DNA from: Roseisalinus antarcticus
GTDB taxonomy: Bacteria; Pseudomonadota; Alphaproteobacteria; Rhodobacterales; Rhodobacteraceae
Reading direction: 5' to 3'
Assembly (NCBI RefSeq): GCF_900172355.1
Contig: NZ_FWFZ01000005.1
Coordinates: 1 to 64,000 of the forward strand
Length of the DNA: 64,000 nt
The notes beneath the pieces were generated by a model. It saw nothing but the letters and a program-made list of their open reading frames with translations. It had not been told where the DNA came from and ran no database searches. The position numbers and the translations under genes are program-made. This document shows, in pieces, positions 45,669 to 54,309 of this stretch. Position 1 is the stretch's first letter; every line of letters begins with the position of its first letter.

Positions 45669-46010
45669 CTACCACGTCGCCTCCACCCAATGCTTCGGCA
45701 GCCCCGCCACCGACAGCACCAGCAATGGCGCCCAGATCAGGGCCGAGGCCGCGCCGAGGCGCGCGAAATGGGCCAGACCGTCGAGCACGCCCAGACTGAA
45801 CATCTGACCCAGCGACAGACCCTGCCAGAGGTAGAGGCCCAGGAACACGCCCATCGAGATCAGCGTCATCACCAGTGCCGCGACAAAGGCCAGCACCAGG
45901 AGCGGCCGCACGCCCTCGGGGAAGTACCGCGCCAACACGCGCGGCACGGTCCAGCCCAGGGCGGCGAGGCAGATCGCGGGCAGGATGAGGCCCTGGCCGA
46001 ACGCCTCCAT
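45669..46010 (-). CDS. Small integral membrane protein
   Basis: The 113 residues have about three membrane segments (LILPAICLAALGW, PLLVLAFVAALVMTLISMGVFLGLYL and ASALIWAPLLVLSVAGL). The ATG at 46008-46010 shares one base with the AAA+ gene stop (TGATG), so the two are translationally coupled. It probably anchors or partners the ATPase at the membrane. No family was recognised. Confidence 0.75.
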   Translation of the reverse strand: MEAFGQGLILPAICLAALGWTVPRVLARYFPEGVRPLLVLAFVAALVMTLISMGVFLGLYLWQGLSLGQMFSLGVLDGLAHFARLGAASALIWAPLLVLSVAGLPKHWVEATW

Positions 46011-47941
46011 CAGTCGCGGCTTTGCGCATAGCGGCGTCGGGCTTCCTCCATCCGGCCCATCTCGCGCACGGCGGTCTCGATGGCGACCTCGTCGGACTTG
46101 TCGGCGTAGCGGAATTCGCTGTCGGCGTAGCGGTTGATCTCTTGCAGGACCATCTCGGTGATGATCGGGCGGCGCAGCTCCTCGATCATCGCCTTCTTGG
46201 TGTCGTAGGGCTTGAAGAGGAACAGTTCGGGGTCCTCCATCCATGCGTCGGGCAGCTCGAAATCCATCGCCCGGACCTTCACCGCGTCGGTGATGTTCTT
46301 GATCGCGCGGCCGGTAAAGCGGTCGTCCGCAGCCTGGATCGCCTTGAGGTAGGTGCCCAGCTTGGCGATGGTGTCGAGCTCGCCGATGTCCGATCGCACC
46401 TGGTCGAAGACCCTGACCAGGCCGTCCTCGTGGGGACGGGTGTGCGCCTCGAACGACCTGGCGACGGCGCGCTTGATCTCCTGGTTGGCATAGAGGTCGT
46501 GGTCGCCCAGCGGAATGTCGTGGTTGCGGCCCATCAGCAGGTGCAGGATGTCGATGTAATCCTCGCGGGTCTGCGGGCCGTCGACCAGAAAGCGCGCACC
46601 CGCCCGCTGGCGCAGGGCGTCGTCCACGTTCTCGGGGTAGTTCGAGAACATGCCGAAGGTGCAGTTGCCGCGCACCACCGTGTTGGCCCCGGCAAAGCTC
46701 TCCATCAGGACGGCGGTGATTTCGAGCTGGCCGGCGCTCGACTGGCGGTCGCCGCGCTTGCCGGCGAGCTGGTCGATGTCGTCGATCGTGCCAAAGCCGA
46801 TGACCGACGGGTCGACGATGGAATTGATGAAGGCCTTGGCGTTCTGGCCAGACTTGCCCTGGTAGCTGTCGATGTTGTCGGTCGACAGGTTCTGGTAGCG
46901 GAACGGATAGCCCGCGACCTGGCAGTATTCGTGCAGCAGGCCGGCCATCATCTGGATCAGGGTCGTCTTGCCGGTCCCGGGCTTGCCGTCGCCCATGAAA
47001 GTGAAGATGAAGCCGCCAAGATCGGCGAAGGGGTTGAGCCTGCGCTCGAAATCATAGGCCATCAGCATCTTGGCCAGCCGCATGGCCTGGTATTTGGCGA
47101 TATGGTTGCCCACGACCTCATGCGGCTTCTTGAAGGTCATCGTGAGGGTGGAGGATTTGGCGGCCCGGGCGGGCGAGAAGCCCTGGATCGTGAACCCCTT
47201 CTCCGCCACGCGCCAACTGGCGCGGGTGAACGGCTCGAGCCTGCCGGCGGTGGTCGCCCGGGCCGCCACGCGGTCCATCACCTGCTCGGCGAAGGCAGCG
47301 ATCGTGGCAACCAGGCGCGGTTCCGTCGAGGCATGGGCCGCGATGTCCTGGTCGAGCTCCCACAGGAGCCCGTGGAGCGCAAGCTGGCCGTTCTCGGTCA
47401 GAAGCTCCTCGACCTCGCCGACCTCGACCGACTCCTCCGTGGTGTGATCGGCAAGGTGGAAAGCGGTCGCCGAGGCCCAGACATATGCAGAGACGAGCGC
47501 CTCGGCGGTCAGCAGCTCGCTGAACTCGGAGGATTTGGCCGGCGGCAGGCTGCCTTCGAGATTGGTGCGCTTGAGGTCCGACAGACCGGTCCGTTCGGCG
47601 AATTGCTCCCCCACGCAGAGGGCGATGGCCAGCGACCGGCGCAGGACGTTGAGGACCGTGGCCTGCAGGGGCGTGATGAGCGCGTCGCCGTCGGCGCCCT
47701 CGATGCGTTCGATCAGGTGCACGCTCTCCGTGCGCACGGGGCGGCGGGTCACGAGGCCGGGCGTGGTGGAGCGGAAGGCCCTGCGCGTGCCGATCCCGGG
47801 GGAGCGCTCCGGTCGCGGGGTCGCGTTGCCCGTCGCAATCCGGGGCGAGTGGTCGATACCCTGCAACAAGAAGAGCGCGGCGGCATAGTGCTTGCGAATG
47901 TCTTCTTCGCGCAATTCCATCTGGTCACTCGTCAGGCTCAT
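46010..47941 (-). CDS. AAA+ ATPase of an uncharacterised Rhodobacterales operon
   Basis: The protein is about 643 residues. A long helical N-terminal region (1-270) has no name I know. An AAA+ module follows, with Walker A GKPGTGKT at about 319-326, Walker B region IGFGTIDDID at about 381-390 and Arg-finger candidates in DALRQRAGARF at about 442-451. The C-terminal lid contains RAIKNITDAVKVRAMDF. The start is ATG 47939-47941 with AAGGG upstream. Such ATPases remodel protein complexes. The linked coiled-coil and membrane proteins are the obvious partners. Confidence 0.82.
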   Translation of the reverse strand: MSLTSDQMELREEDIRKHYAAALFLLQGIDHSPRIATGNATPRPERSPGIGTRRAFRSTTPGLVTRRPVRTESVHLIERIEGADGDALITPLQATVLNVLRRSLAIALCVGEQFAERTGLSDLKRTNLEGSLPPAKSSEFSELLTAEALVSAYVWASATAFHLADHTTEESVEVGEVEELLTENGQLALHGLLWELDQDIAAHASTEPRLVATIAAFAEQVMDRVAARATTAGRLEPFTRASWRVAEKGFTIQGFSPARAAKSSTLTMTFKKPHEVVGNHIAKYQAMRLAKMLMAYDFERRLNPFADLGGFIFTFMGDGKPGTGKTTLIQMMAGLLHEYCQVAGYPFRYQNLSTDNIDSYQGKSGQNAKAFINSIVDPSVIGFGTIDDIDQLAGKRGDRQSSAGQLEITAVLMESFAGANTVVRGNCTFGMFSNYPENVDDALRQRAGARFLVDGPQTREDYIDILHLLMGRNHDIPLGDHDLYANQEIKRAVARSFEAHTRPHEDGLVRVFDQVRSDIGELDTIAKLGTYLKAIQAADDRFTGRAIKNITDAVKVRAMDFELPDAWMEDPELFLFKPYDTKKAMIEELRRPIITEMVLQEINRYADSEFRYADKSDEVAIETAVREMGRMEEARRRYAQSRD

Positions 47942-47985
47942 GGCGCTGCCCTTTCCCTGTTCTTGAAACACGCCCACCGAAGGCG

Positions 47986-48006
47986 CCGATTTTCCCGGAA
48001 AATCGG
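47986..48006. repeat. Palindrome A between two operon genes
   Basis: CCGATTTTCC and GGAAAATCGG, separated by one base, make a 21-bp hairpin. It lies in the 100-base gap between the 371-residue gene and the AAA+ gene, one base from palindrome B. Confidence 0.75.
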
Positions 48007-48007
48007 A

Positions 48008-48031
48008 CCAGAATATTCGCGAATATTCTGG
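48008..48031. repeat. Perfect 24-bp palindrome B
   Basis: CCAGAATATTCG is followed directly by its own reverse complement, giving 24 self-complementary bases with an AT-rich core. It lies ten bases beyond the stop of the 371-residue gene. There is no T-run, so it is not a standard terminator. Confidence 0.8.
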
Positions 48032-48041
48032 GGCGCTCCGA

Positions 48042-49157
48042 TCATCTGTAGCTCAGGACCCGGCCGCGTGGGCTGACCACGAACTTGCGGACATCCCGGA
48101 ACCCAGGCGGGTCCAGCTCCGCCAGCGCCTGGTAGGGTCGTTCGGGCAGGATAATCGCCCGTTCCATCGCGGTCGCGCCGGTCTGCGCGCCCCTGCCGGA
48201 GAACGGGTCGAGCGCGAAGATCTCCCGCTCGACCCGGCCGAACCAGCCGGTCGGGACATCCTCGACCCGCTCGGAGCGCAGGTCCTCCTCGGTCCAGACC
48301 AGCGCCCAATCCTCGCCCTCCGGCGCGCGGGCCGTCTCGAGCACCTGGCCGATCGGGCCGGTCTGGTGGGTAAAGCTGTGGGAATACATCGGCCCCACGT
48401 GAAACCGGCGCAGCCGCTTGGGGTGCAGGTCGTCGAAATCCTCGTCGAAGCCCTTGGCGATGGTGAGCAGTTTCAGACCGCCGACGGACTGGGCCATCAA
48501 GTGATTCTGTGCCTCGGGCCAGCGGCGCTCGTCCTTGGGCAGACCGATACGGCCGGTATCCTCGACCTCCATCAGGTAGATCTGGGGCAGGTTCACCTGG
48601 CTGTCGTAGACCGCCCAGTGCAGCAGGAACCGCCGCCGCGATCCGTCGTTGCCGAGCCAGACGGCCTCGGGATCGTTGCGGGCCCAGAACAGCCCGCCGC
48701 GGGCGAGTTCTTCGTAGTAGAGCCGTTGGGACAGGGCGAATTGCAGCTTGGTCGGAATCTCCAGATCTCCGACGATTGCCCGGACCATCTGGTCCTTCAA
48801 CGCTTGCTCACCGGGCAGGCCAGCCAAGTGACGCTCTGCCTGCTGGGCATCGTTGGCCATTGTCAGAAGTTCGTGGAAGACGGGAAATCCGCTCTCCTGG
48901 CGGTCGAAGGTCAGCTTGCCGGCATGGGCGTAGCGGCCGGAGAAATGATATTTGTGCGCGAGCGCCCGAAAGGTAAGGGTCAGGCCGAGCAGATACCGGG
49001 CAATGACATCGACCTCGTGGCGCGCGAGGCGCTTCTCGGCCTCCATGACGGCGGCCACGCGGCCGAGATGCCCGGTGATCGCCTGAAACTTGGCGACGTA
49101 GCGCCGGGTGACCCGGGTGTCTTCCAGCTGGAAGTGATCGAGGGTGGTCTCGGACAT
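48042..49157 (-). CDS. Conserved hypothetical protein of the AAA+ operon
   Basis: The 371-residue soluble protein begins MSETTLDHFQLEDTRVTRRY. It has an N-terminal helical part and a mixed part with WLGNDGSRRRFLLHWAVYDSQVNLPQIYLMEVED and RRFHVGPMYSHSFTHQTGPI. I recognise no domain. A GGAGGTGA site precedes the ATG, which suggests strong translation. It is the second gene of the operon, between the coiled-coil protein and the AAA+ ATPase. Confidence 0.72.
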   Translation of the reverse strand: MSETTLDHFQLEDTRVTRRYVAKFQAITGHLGRVAAVMEAEKRLARHEVDVIARYLLGLTLTFRALAHKYHFSGRYAHAGKLTFDRQESGFPVFHELLTMANDAQQAERHLAGLPGEQALKDQMVRAIVGDLEIPTKLQFALSQRLYYEELARGGLFWARNDPEAVWLGNDGSRRRFLLHWAVYDSQVNLPQIYLMEVEDTGRIGLPKDERRWPEAQNHLMAQSVGGLKLLTIAKGFDEDFDDLHPKRLRRFHVGPMYSHSFTHQTGPIGQVLETARAPEGEDWALVWTEEDLRSERVEDVPTGWFGRVEREIFALDPFSGRGAQTGATAMERAIILPERPYQALAELDPPGFRDVRKFVVSPRGRVLSYR

Positions 49158-49190
49158 GGCAGCGTCACCTCCGGGTCCGGGACCGCGGGA

Positions 49191-49223
49191 GCCTCCGGCG
49201 GGAGTTTTTCGGCCAAGATGAAG
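49191..49223 (+). repeat. Dispersed GGCCAAGATGAAG repeat, copy 2
   Basis: GCCTCCGGCGGGAG is followed by TTTTTCGGCCAAGATGAAG. It lies in the 92-base gap between the coiled-coil gene and the 371-residue gene. It is almost the same as copy 3 at 58022 and shares its core with copy 1 at 39557. Confidence 0.65.
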
Positions 49224-49249
49224 CTGCGGTCACGGGCCCCCGGGCGCCA

Positions 49250-50326
49250 TCAGGAGCCATATTGGTTGCTGTCGTGCTTTTCGACGATATTCTGGAACCG
49301 GCGCATGAAACGTTCGTCGGCCTTGGCCTTCTGTTCGAGCACGTCGCGGGCGAAGACCATGTGATCCTCGTGGGCTTCCAGCATGTCGGCCATGCGGCTG
49401 TTGGTGGCCGAGCCGATCGCGGCCATGGCGGTCTGGGCTTCCTGGTCGGTCTTGACACCGATCTCGTTTATCCGGTGCGCCACGTCCTGCTGCTGGGCCG
49501 TCTTCAGCGACTTGGTCAGCGCGTCGTAAAGCACGACACGCTGCTTGGTGTCGGTCTGCAGCTTGTTGATCAGCACCATCTGGGTCGCCGCCTGGTTCTG
49601 CAGCGAATCGATCCAGGTCTTGCCCTTCTCGATGTAGCGTTCGAGTGTCTGGCTCTTGGCGAGCTTCACCTGCTCTTCGCGCACCATGGCGTTGTAGCGG
49701 GCGTTGACCTCGGCGAGGTCGGTTTCCAGCCCGGTGCGGGTGGCCGCGTCCTGCTCCATGGAGATCCTGTTCTCGAGCTCGATGATCCTGGGGTCCATCG
49801 CGAGGATTTCGGCGCGGACGGCCTCGAGCTCGGACACCGTGGTTTCGCGCTCCACGAGGGTCGATTGCAGGTTGCCTTCGACCTTGGCCTTCTGGTCGTT
49901 CAGGATCGCCAGCTGGCCTTCGAGCAGCCGGGTGATCGTGTCCGACTTGGCAATCAGGTCCTGCAGCTTGTCGTCGATCGAGGCCGTGCGCATGCGTTCC
50001 TGACGCAGGCTGTCGGACTTGCCCTTGGAGAAGACGCCGACGAAGCTTTCCCAGCCGGTCTTGGACCGCATCTCGTCGAAATCCTTGGAGAAACCGGCGG
50101 TAACATCATCCAGCCCCATGATCAGTTCGGCGATGTTGGCGTTCATCAGGTCGGTATGGGCGTGGACCTCGTCTAGGGTTGCGTTCTCGATGTCGACCGC
50201 GATGTCCTCGCCCTGCTCCATCTTGGCGCGGGCGGTCTCGATGCGGCTGGTCAGTTCCGCGATCTTGCTCTGCGCCTCGGCGACCTGGGATTGGCTCTCG
50301 CGGATCTGGGTATCGAAATCGGCCAT
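49250..50326 (-). CDS. Long coiled-coil protein of the AAA+ operon
   Basis: The 358-residue protein is almost wholly helical, without signal peptide or membrane segment. Heptad-like stretches run through residues 1-45 (SQSQVAEAQSKIAELTSRIE), 125-215 (LEGQLAILNDQKAKVEGNLQ; LETDLAEVNARYNAM) and to the end. The pattern recalls PspA/ESCRT-III-like or TelA-like proteins, but I see no diagnostic motif. AAGAGGAC precedes the ATG. It is first in the operon; the upstream 50327-50432 region should hold the promoter. Confidence 0.75.
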   Translation of the reverse strand: MADFDTQIRESQSQVAEAQSKIAELTSRIETARAKMEQGEDIAVDIENATLDEVHAHTDLMNANIAELIMGLDDVTAGFSKDFDEMRSKTGWESFVGVFSKGKSDSLRQERMRTASIDDKLQDLIAKSDTITRLLEGQLAILNDQKAKVEGNLQSTLVERETTVSELEAVRAEILAMDPRIIELENRISMEQDAATRTGLETDLAEVNARYNAMVREEQVKLAKSQTLERYIEKGKTWIDSLQNQAATQMVLINKLQTDTKQRVVLYDALTKSLKTAQQQDVAHRINEIGVKTDQEAQTAMAAIGSATNSRMADMLEAHEDHMVFARDVLEQKAKADERFMRRFQNIVEKHDSNQYGS

Positions 50327-50432
50327 GACTGTCCTCTTGAGTATCTACTAACCCGAAAATCTATATGGGAAAGGTAGCGAGGTTTTTCAGGGCTTGGTAG
50401 GCCGAATTCGCGACAAGGCGCGACATCGCATC

Positions 50433-50470
50433 TGCCGCGGCCCGGAACCCGTGGGACCCGGACCGCGGCA
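50433..50470. terminator. Strong GC hairpin after the cupin gene
   Basis: TGCCGCGGCCCGG and CCGGACCGCGGCA form 13 pairs (one G-T) with a further CCC/GGG pair inside the loop. It lies 22 bases beyond the cupin stop on the minus strand and before the coiled-coil operon. No T-run follows. It most likely insulates the two units. Confidence 0.5.
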
Positions 50471-50491
50471 TCCATCATTCGGCCCAGCCTG

Positions 50492-50935
50492 TCAGTCGGT
50501 CTTTGCGATATCGCAGACGAGGGCTGTCGCCGGCGCCTCTGTCCGGTTGTAGACCCAGTGGACCGTGTCCTCGTTTTCGGGGAACGTGCCAAGCTCGGCG
50601 GCGTCGAAGGTCCGCTCGCCGCCGGGCTGGCCCTCGACCCAGGCGCCGTCGACGACGGTGACGATGCCGGGGCGGTCCTCGTGGCTGTGCTCGGCGATCT
50701 GGCCGCCGGGGGCGATCTCGATCGCGCGCATCCGCATGGTGTAGCCCGACAGGCCGATCGTCGCCTCGAGCGTGTCGGACGACAGCTCCTGCAGCATCGC
50801 CACGTCGAGGCCGACATGCTCTGTCGGCCCCGTGAGATTGGCGAGCACCTGGCCGCCGCCGAGGGCCACGGCGAGGCCTGCGATGGCGCCGAAGAGAAAG
50901 TTCAGGGGCTGGAATTTCGCGTGTGTTCCGGGCAT
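50492..50935 (-). CDS. Membrane-anchored or exported cupin protein
   Basis: The 147 residues have an N-terminal hydrophobic segment (NFLFGAIAGLAVALGGGQVLA), then a cupin barrel with PGGQIAEHSHEDRPGIVTVVDGAWVEG and TVHWVYNRTEAPATALV. The histidines HSH and the later HW could bind a metal. It probably lies in the periplasm. A GAAGGAGAC site precedes the ATG. The substrate is unknown. Confidence 0.75.
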   Translation of the reverse strand: MPGTHAKFQPLNFLFGAIAGLAVALGGGQVLANLTGPTEHVGLDVAMLQELSSDTLEATIGLSGYTMRMRAIEIAPGGQIAEHSHEDRPGIVTVVDGAWVEGQPGGERTFDAAELGTFPENEDTVHWVYNRTEAPATALVCDIAKTD

Positions 50936-51142
50936 ATCGATGTCTCCTTCCGAAATCTGGTTTTCATCACACCCAGAGCGTAGCGGGGTGGCGGCAGATG
51001 CCCGAACGCGGATTTTTCATGCTGCGGTGAAAGGGATTCACCCGGGTCGATTGGGTTCTTTTGATTTGGGCGCCCCGAGGTGCTAAACTCGACCAACTCT
51101 CGGGTTTTCTCGACCGGGGACAGATCGAAGGGTTGCAGATCC

Positions 51143-52057
51143 GTGGGACGCAGACTGCCACCGTTTGCCGCCGTCAAGGCGTTCGAGGCCGCCGCGCGGC
51201 ATGGCAACATGAAAACCGCGGCGGACGAGCTGTGCCTGTCGCCCTCGGCGGTCAGCCACCAGATCCGGGCGCTTGAGGATTACCTCGACACGGCGCTCTT
51301 CGAGCGGCACGGGAACCTTCTGACACTGACCCTGACGGGGCGGGGCTATTCCGGCAAGCTGACCGGCCTGCTCGACGGGCTGGACGAAGCGACACGCGCG
51401 ATCCAGCAGGCCGGGCACCGGTCGTTCAGGGTGCTGTGCACGCCGGGGTTCGCGGCCCGGTGGCTGGTGCCGAGGCTGGACCGGCTGAGTTTCGGAAACC
51501 GGGTGCAGTTGCGGGTGTCCGAGGGGGCGCCCTCGACGGATTTCGCCTCAAACGACGCGGACCTGGTGATCCAGTGGACCGACGCGCCGGTCACCGGCGT
51601 GGTGACGGAGCCGCTGATGGAATCCGGCCGCTATCCGGTCATCAGCCCCGAGCTGAAACAGCGCGAGGACGTGTCGTCGCCCGAGGATCTGGCCCGGGCC
51701 ACGCTCATGCACGATGTCACGATGGATGCATGGGGCGAGTGGTTCCGCGCCGCCGGGGTTGCGCCGCCGGTGATGCCGCGCGGGCCGACCTTCCCGAATT
51801 GCGAACTGGCCACCACGGCGGCCGAGCGAGGCCAGGGCATCTCGCTCGCCTATGACGCGGTGGTGCGCGGGACGATCGAAGAGGGGCGGCTGGTGCGGCT
51901 GTTCGACACGGTGATCATGCCCTTCGTGATCTATTCCGTGGCCTATGCCGAGGCCCGCAGCGAGGATCCGATGATCCGCGAATTCGCCGGCTGGATCCAT
52001 TCCGAGGTCGCGATGGACGGCACCCATGCCGCGCAACGCGCACTTGTCAGCCCCTGA
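51143..52057 (+). CDS. LysR-family transcriptional regulator (GcvA-like)
   Basis: The 304-residue protein from GTG 51143 has an N-terminal winged helix (LPPFAAVKAFEAAARHGNMKTAADELCLSPSAVSHQIRALEDYL) and a substrate-binding domain (RVLCTPGFAARWLVPRLDRL). The open frame extends upstream to 51080, but LysR homology starts here and GAAGGG lies upstream. It converges with the creatinase gene and may regulate it or the nearby dehydrogenase. Confidence 0.87.
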   Translation: MGRRLPPFAAVKAFEAAARHGNMKTAADELCLSPSAVSHQIRALEDYLDTALFERHGNLLTLTLTGRGYSGKLTGLLDGLDEATRAIQQAGHRSFRVLCTPGFAARWLVPRLDRLSFGNRVQLRVSEGAPSTDFASNDADLVIQWTDAPVTGVVTEPLMESGRYPVISPELKQREDVSSPEDLARATLMHDVTMDAWGEWFRAAGVAPPVMPRGPTFPNCELATTAAERGQGISLAYDAVVRGTIEEGRLVRLFDTVIMPFVIYSVAYAEARSEDPMIREFAGWIHSEVAMDGTHAAQRALVSP

Positions 52058-52097
52058 CGGGATGTGGGGACGCCCGGGTCGCGGGCGCCCCCGCGGG

Positions 52098-53303
52098 TCA
52101 GCCCACCACGTTGTGCGCGGGGCCGTAGGGGAAGCCGGTGATGTCCTCGGCGCCGTCCTTGCCGATCACCAGGATGTCATGCTCGCGGTAGCCGCCCGCG
52201 CCGGCCTGGCCGGCGGGAATCGTCAACATCGGCTCCATCGAGATCACCATCCCGGGCTCCAGCACGGTGTCGATATCCTCGCGCAGCTCCAGCCCGGCCT
52301 CGCGGCCGTAGTAATGCGACAGCACCCCGAACGAGTGACCATAGCCGAAAGTCCGGTATTGCAGCATGTCCCGCTCGGCCAGGAAGGCGTTGATCTGCCG
52401 GGTGATATCGGAACAGCGCGCCCCGGGCCGGAGCAGCGACATCCCGAAGTCGTGGGCGGCGACATTGGCCTCCCAGACCCGCAGCGAGGCGTCATCGACC
52501 GAGCCCACGAACAAGGTGCGCTCGAGCGCGGTGTAATAGCCCGAAATCATCGGGAAGGTGTTGAGCGACAGGATGTCACCGGGCTGCAGGGCGCGGGCGG
52601 TCACCGGGTTGTGGGCGCCATCCGTGTTGAGGCCCGACTGGAACCAGACCCAGGTGTCGCGGTATTCCGCATCGGGGAACCGCTTGGCGATCTCGGCCTC
52701 CATCGCGTCGCGGCCAGCCATGGCGATGTCGATCTCGCGCACGCCGGGGCGGATCGCGTCGCGCACCGCGTGGCCGCCGATGTCGGCGACCTGCGTCCCG
52801 TGGCGGATCAGGGCGATCTCGGCCGGCGATTTGCGCATCCGCTGGGTCATCGCGACCGGGTCGATCGCCACCGTCTCGGACGGCGCCACGACGGCCTTCA
52901 GGGCCCGGCAGCGGTCCAGGGTCAGGTGATCCTCTTCGAGCCCCAGGCATTTGCCGGGGCCGGTCAGGCCCTGGACCGTCTGCCAGAAGTTGTCGCGGCT
53001 CCAGTCGGTATAGGTGATCGCGTCGCCGTGGCACCGGCGCCAAGGCTGGCCCGCGTCGATGCCGGCGCTGATGGTGGTGCAATCCTGCGCGGTGACCACC
53101 AGGCCGTAGGGCCGGCCGAAGGCGCAATAAAGAAAGCCCGAGTAATAGGCGATGTTGTGCATCGAGGTGAACAGCGCGGCCTCGATACCGGCGGCCTCCA
53201 TCGCGCTGCGCAGCCCGGCCAGGCGGGCGTCGTATTCGGCGGGCGCGAAGGGCAGTTGGGCCTTTTCGCCATTGTGAAAGCGGTAGTTGCGGGGACGGTC
53301 CAC
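52098..53303 (-). CDS. Creatinase (creatine amidinohydrolase)
   Basis: The 401-residue enzyme of the M24 (pita-bread) fold hydrolyses creatine to sarcosine and urea. The match to Pseudomonas creatinase is clear: FTSMHNIAYYSGFLYCAFGR, YTDWSRDNF, FQSGLNTDGAHNPVT with the catalytic His, and YRTFGYGHSFGVLSHYYGREAGLELREDIDTVLEPGM. The metal ligands of M24 peptidases are not kept, as expected. The GTG start at 53303 has AGGAGG six bases upstream. No creatininase or sarcosine oxidase gene is nearby. DddP-type DMSP lyases share the fold but not these motifs. Confidence 0.92.
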   Translation of the reverse strand: MDRPRNYRFHNGEKAQLPFAPAEYDARLAGLRSAMEAAGIEAALFTSMHNIAYYSGFLYCAFGRPYGLVVTAQDCTTISAGIDAGQPWRRCHGDAITYTDWSRDNFWQTVQGLTGPGKCLGLEEDHLTLDRCRALKAVVAPSETVAIDPVAMTQRMRKSPAEIALIRHGTQVADIGGHAVRDAIRPGVREIDIAMAGRDAMEAEIAKRFPDAEYRDTWVWFQSGLNTDGAHNPVTARALQPGDILSLNTFPMISGYYTALERTLFVGSVDDASLRVWEANVAAHDFGMSLLRPGARCSDITRQINAFLAERDMLQYRTFGYGHSFGVLSHYYGREAGLELREDIDTVLEPGMVISMEPMLTIPAGQAGAGGYREHDILVIGKDGAEDITGFPYGPAHNVVG

Positions 53304-53313
53304 GAGCGACCTC

Positions 53314-53329
53314 CTTTTGATGTCAAAAG
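53314..53329. promoter_or_regulatory. Palindrome over the creatinase leader
   Basis: CTTTTGA-TG-TCAAAAG is perfect over 16 bases and lies directly upstream of the creatinase ribosome site. The arms extend outward to GACCTC/GAGGTC with one base missing. It could be an operator or a leader hairpin that controls access to the ribosome site. Confidence 0.5.
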
Positions 53330-53460
53330 AGGTCCCGGCGTGCAGGACGGGAATGCGGAGAAGTCCGGGGCGACGCCATCGCCCCGCGCAAGGCCTTATC
53401 GATCCACAGCGGCCGCCGATCAAGCCCCCTCTTCCCGTGGCCGTGCCTCATGCTGTCGGG

Positions 53461-54231
53461 TCAGGCCAGCAGGGCGCGGCAGACCGGCGATCGCGCGTCG
53501 GTCAGCCCGTCGATGACGTCGAAATGGTGCCGGCCGGCCTCTTCCGTCAGGGGTGCCTGCCAGGACCGGGCCAGTGCGCGGGCCTGGGAGAGGAAGGCGG
53601 GGCGCTCCTCCGCGCCGACCCAGATCGTGACCGGCACGGTCGGGGGCGGGTGGCGCTGCGGGCTCTCGGTGCGGGCCTCGCCCGCGTCGAGGCGCAGGGT
53701 CGCGTTGCGCGGCGTCTCGCGCAGGGGCGCAAGGTCGCCCAGAGGCGATATCGGCAGGATCCGGGCGATGCGCCCGCGCTCGGGCAGGGCCACGTCGGCG
53801 CAGCCCATGCGCGCCACCAGGTGGCCGCCCGCCGAATGCCCCACCAGACGGATCGGCCCCGTCACCTCGGCCGCCGCCGCACCCACGGCGCGGGCGATGG
53901 CCGCGGTGATCTGCGAGATGCGCACGTCGGGACAAAGCTCGTATCCCGGCACCGCCACCCCCCAGCCGGCCGCCAGCGGCCCGGTTGCAAGGTGCGACCA
54001 GTCGGACCGCTCGCATTGCATCCAGAACCCGCCGTGCACGAAAATCACCAGCCCGCGCGGCGGGGCGTCGGGCAGGAAGAGGTCGATCGCCTCGCGGCCT
54101 CCCGGCCCGTAGCGCAGCACCCGGGGAGGCTGCGCTGCGCGAAATTCGGCCGCCGCATGGGCCCAGAGGTAGGGGTAGCGGTCGCCACCGGCGATATGCA
54201 CACCCACGGCGTAGGGGTCGTCGGGATCCAT
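53461..54231 (-). CDS. Alpha/beta hydrolase (kynurenine formamidase/esterase-like)
   Basis: The 256-residue alpha/beta hydrolase has an oxyanion motif FVHGGFW, the nucleophile elbow GHSAGGH and a late His (GRHHFDVIDGL). It resembles arylformamidases and small esterases. The start is taken at ATG 54229-54231 after GAGGACAGG. It lies 157 bases upstream of creatinase on the same strand and diverges from the succinate-semialdehyde dehydrogenase gene. The natural substrate is unknown. Confidence 0.8.
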   Translation of the reverse strand: MDPDDPYAVGVHIAGGDRYPYLWAHAAAEFRAAQPPRVLRYGPGGREAIDLFLPDAPPRGLVIFVHGGFWMQCERSDWSHLATGPLAAGWGVAVPGYELCPDVRISQITAAIARAVGAAAAEVTGPIRLVGHSAGGHLVARMGCADVALPERGRIARILPISPLGDLAPLRETPRNATLRLDAGEARTESPQRHPPPTVPVTIWVGAEERPAFLSQARALARSWQAPLTEEAGRHHFDVIDGLTDARSPVCRALLA

Positions 54232-54309
54232 TTGCCTGTCCTCGCATTGGTCTTTCAATCAGAGAATGCCCGCAATAGATGTGCAGAGAAACCAGATCTG
54301 GAGGCTTTC

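Noticed and set aside
46022-48076. Antisense frame of about 680 codons across the AAA+ gene
   Set aside because: The AAA+ gene has complete Walker motifs and good ribosome sites; the antisense has no domain.
49250-50326. Direct call of PspA or TelA for the coiled-coil protein
   Set aside because: Only general coiled-coil character is visible. Without a profile match the name would be guesswork.
52098-53303. DMSP lyase DddP as an alternative for the M24-fold protein
   Set aside because: DddP shares the fold, but the sequence matches creatinase block by block (DGAHNPVT, GYGHSFGVLSHYYGRE) and not the DddP motifs or length.
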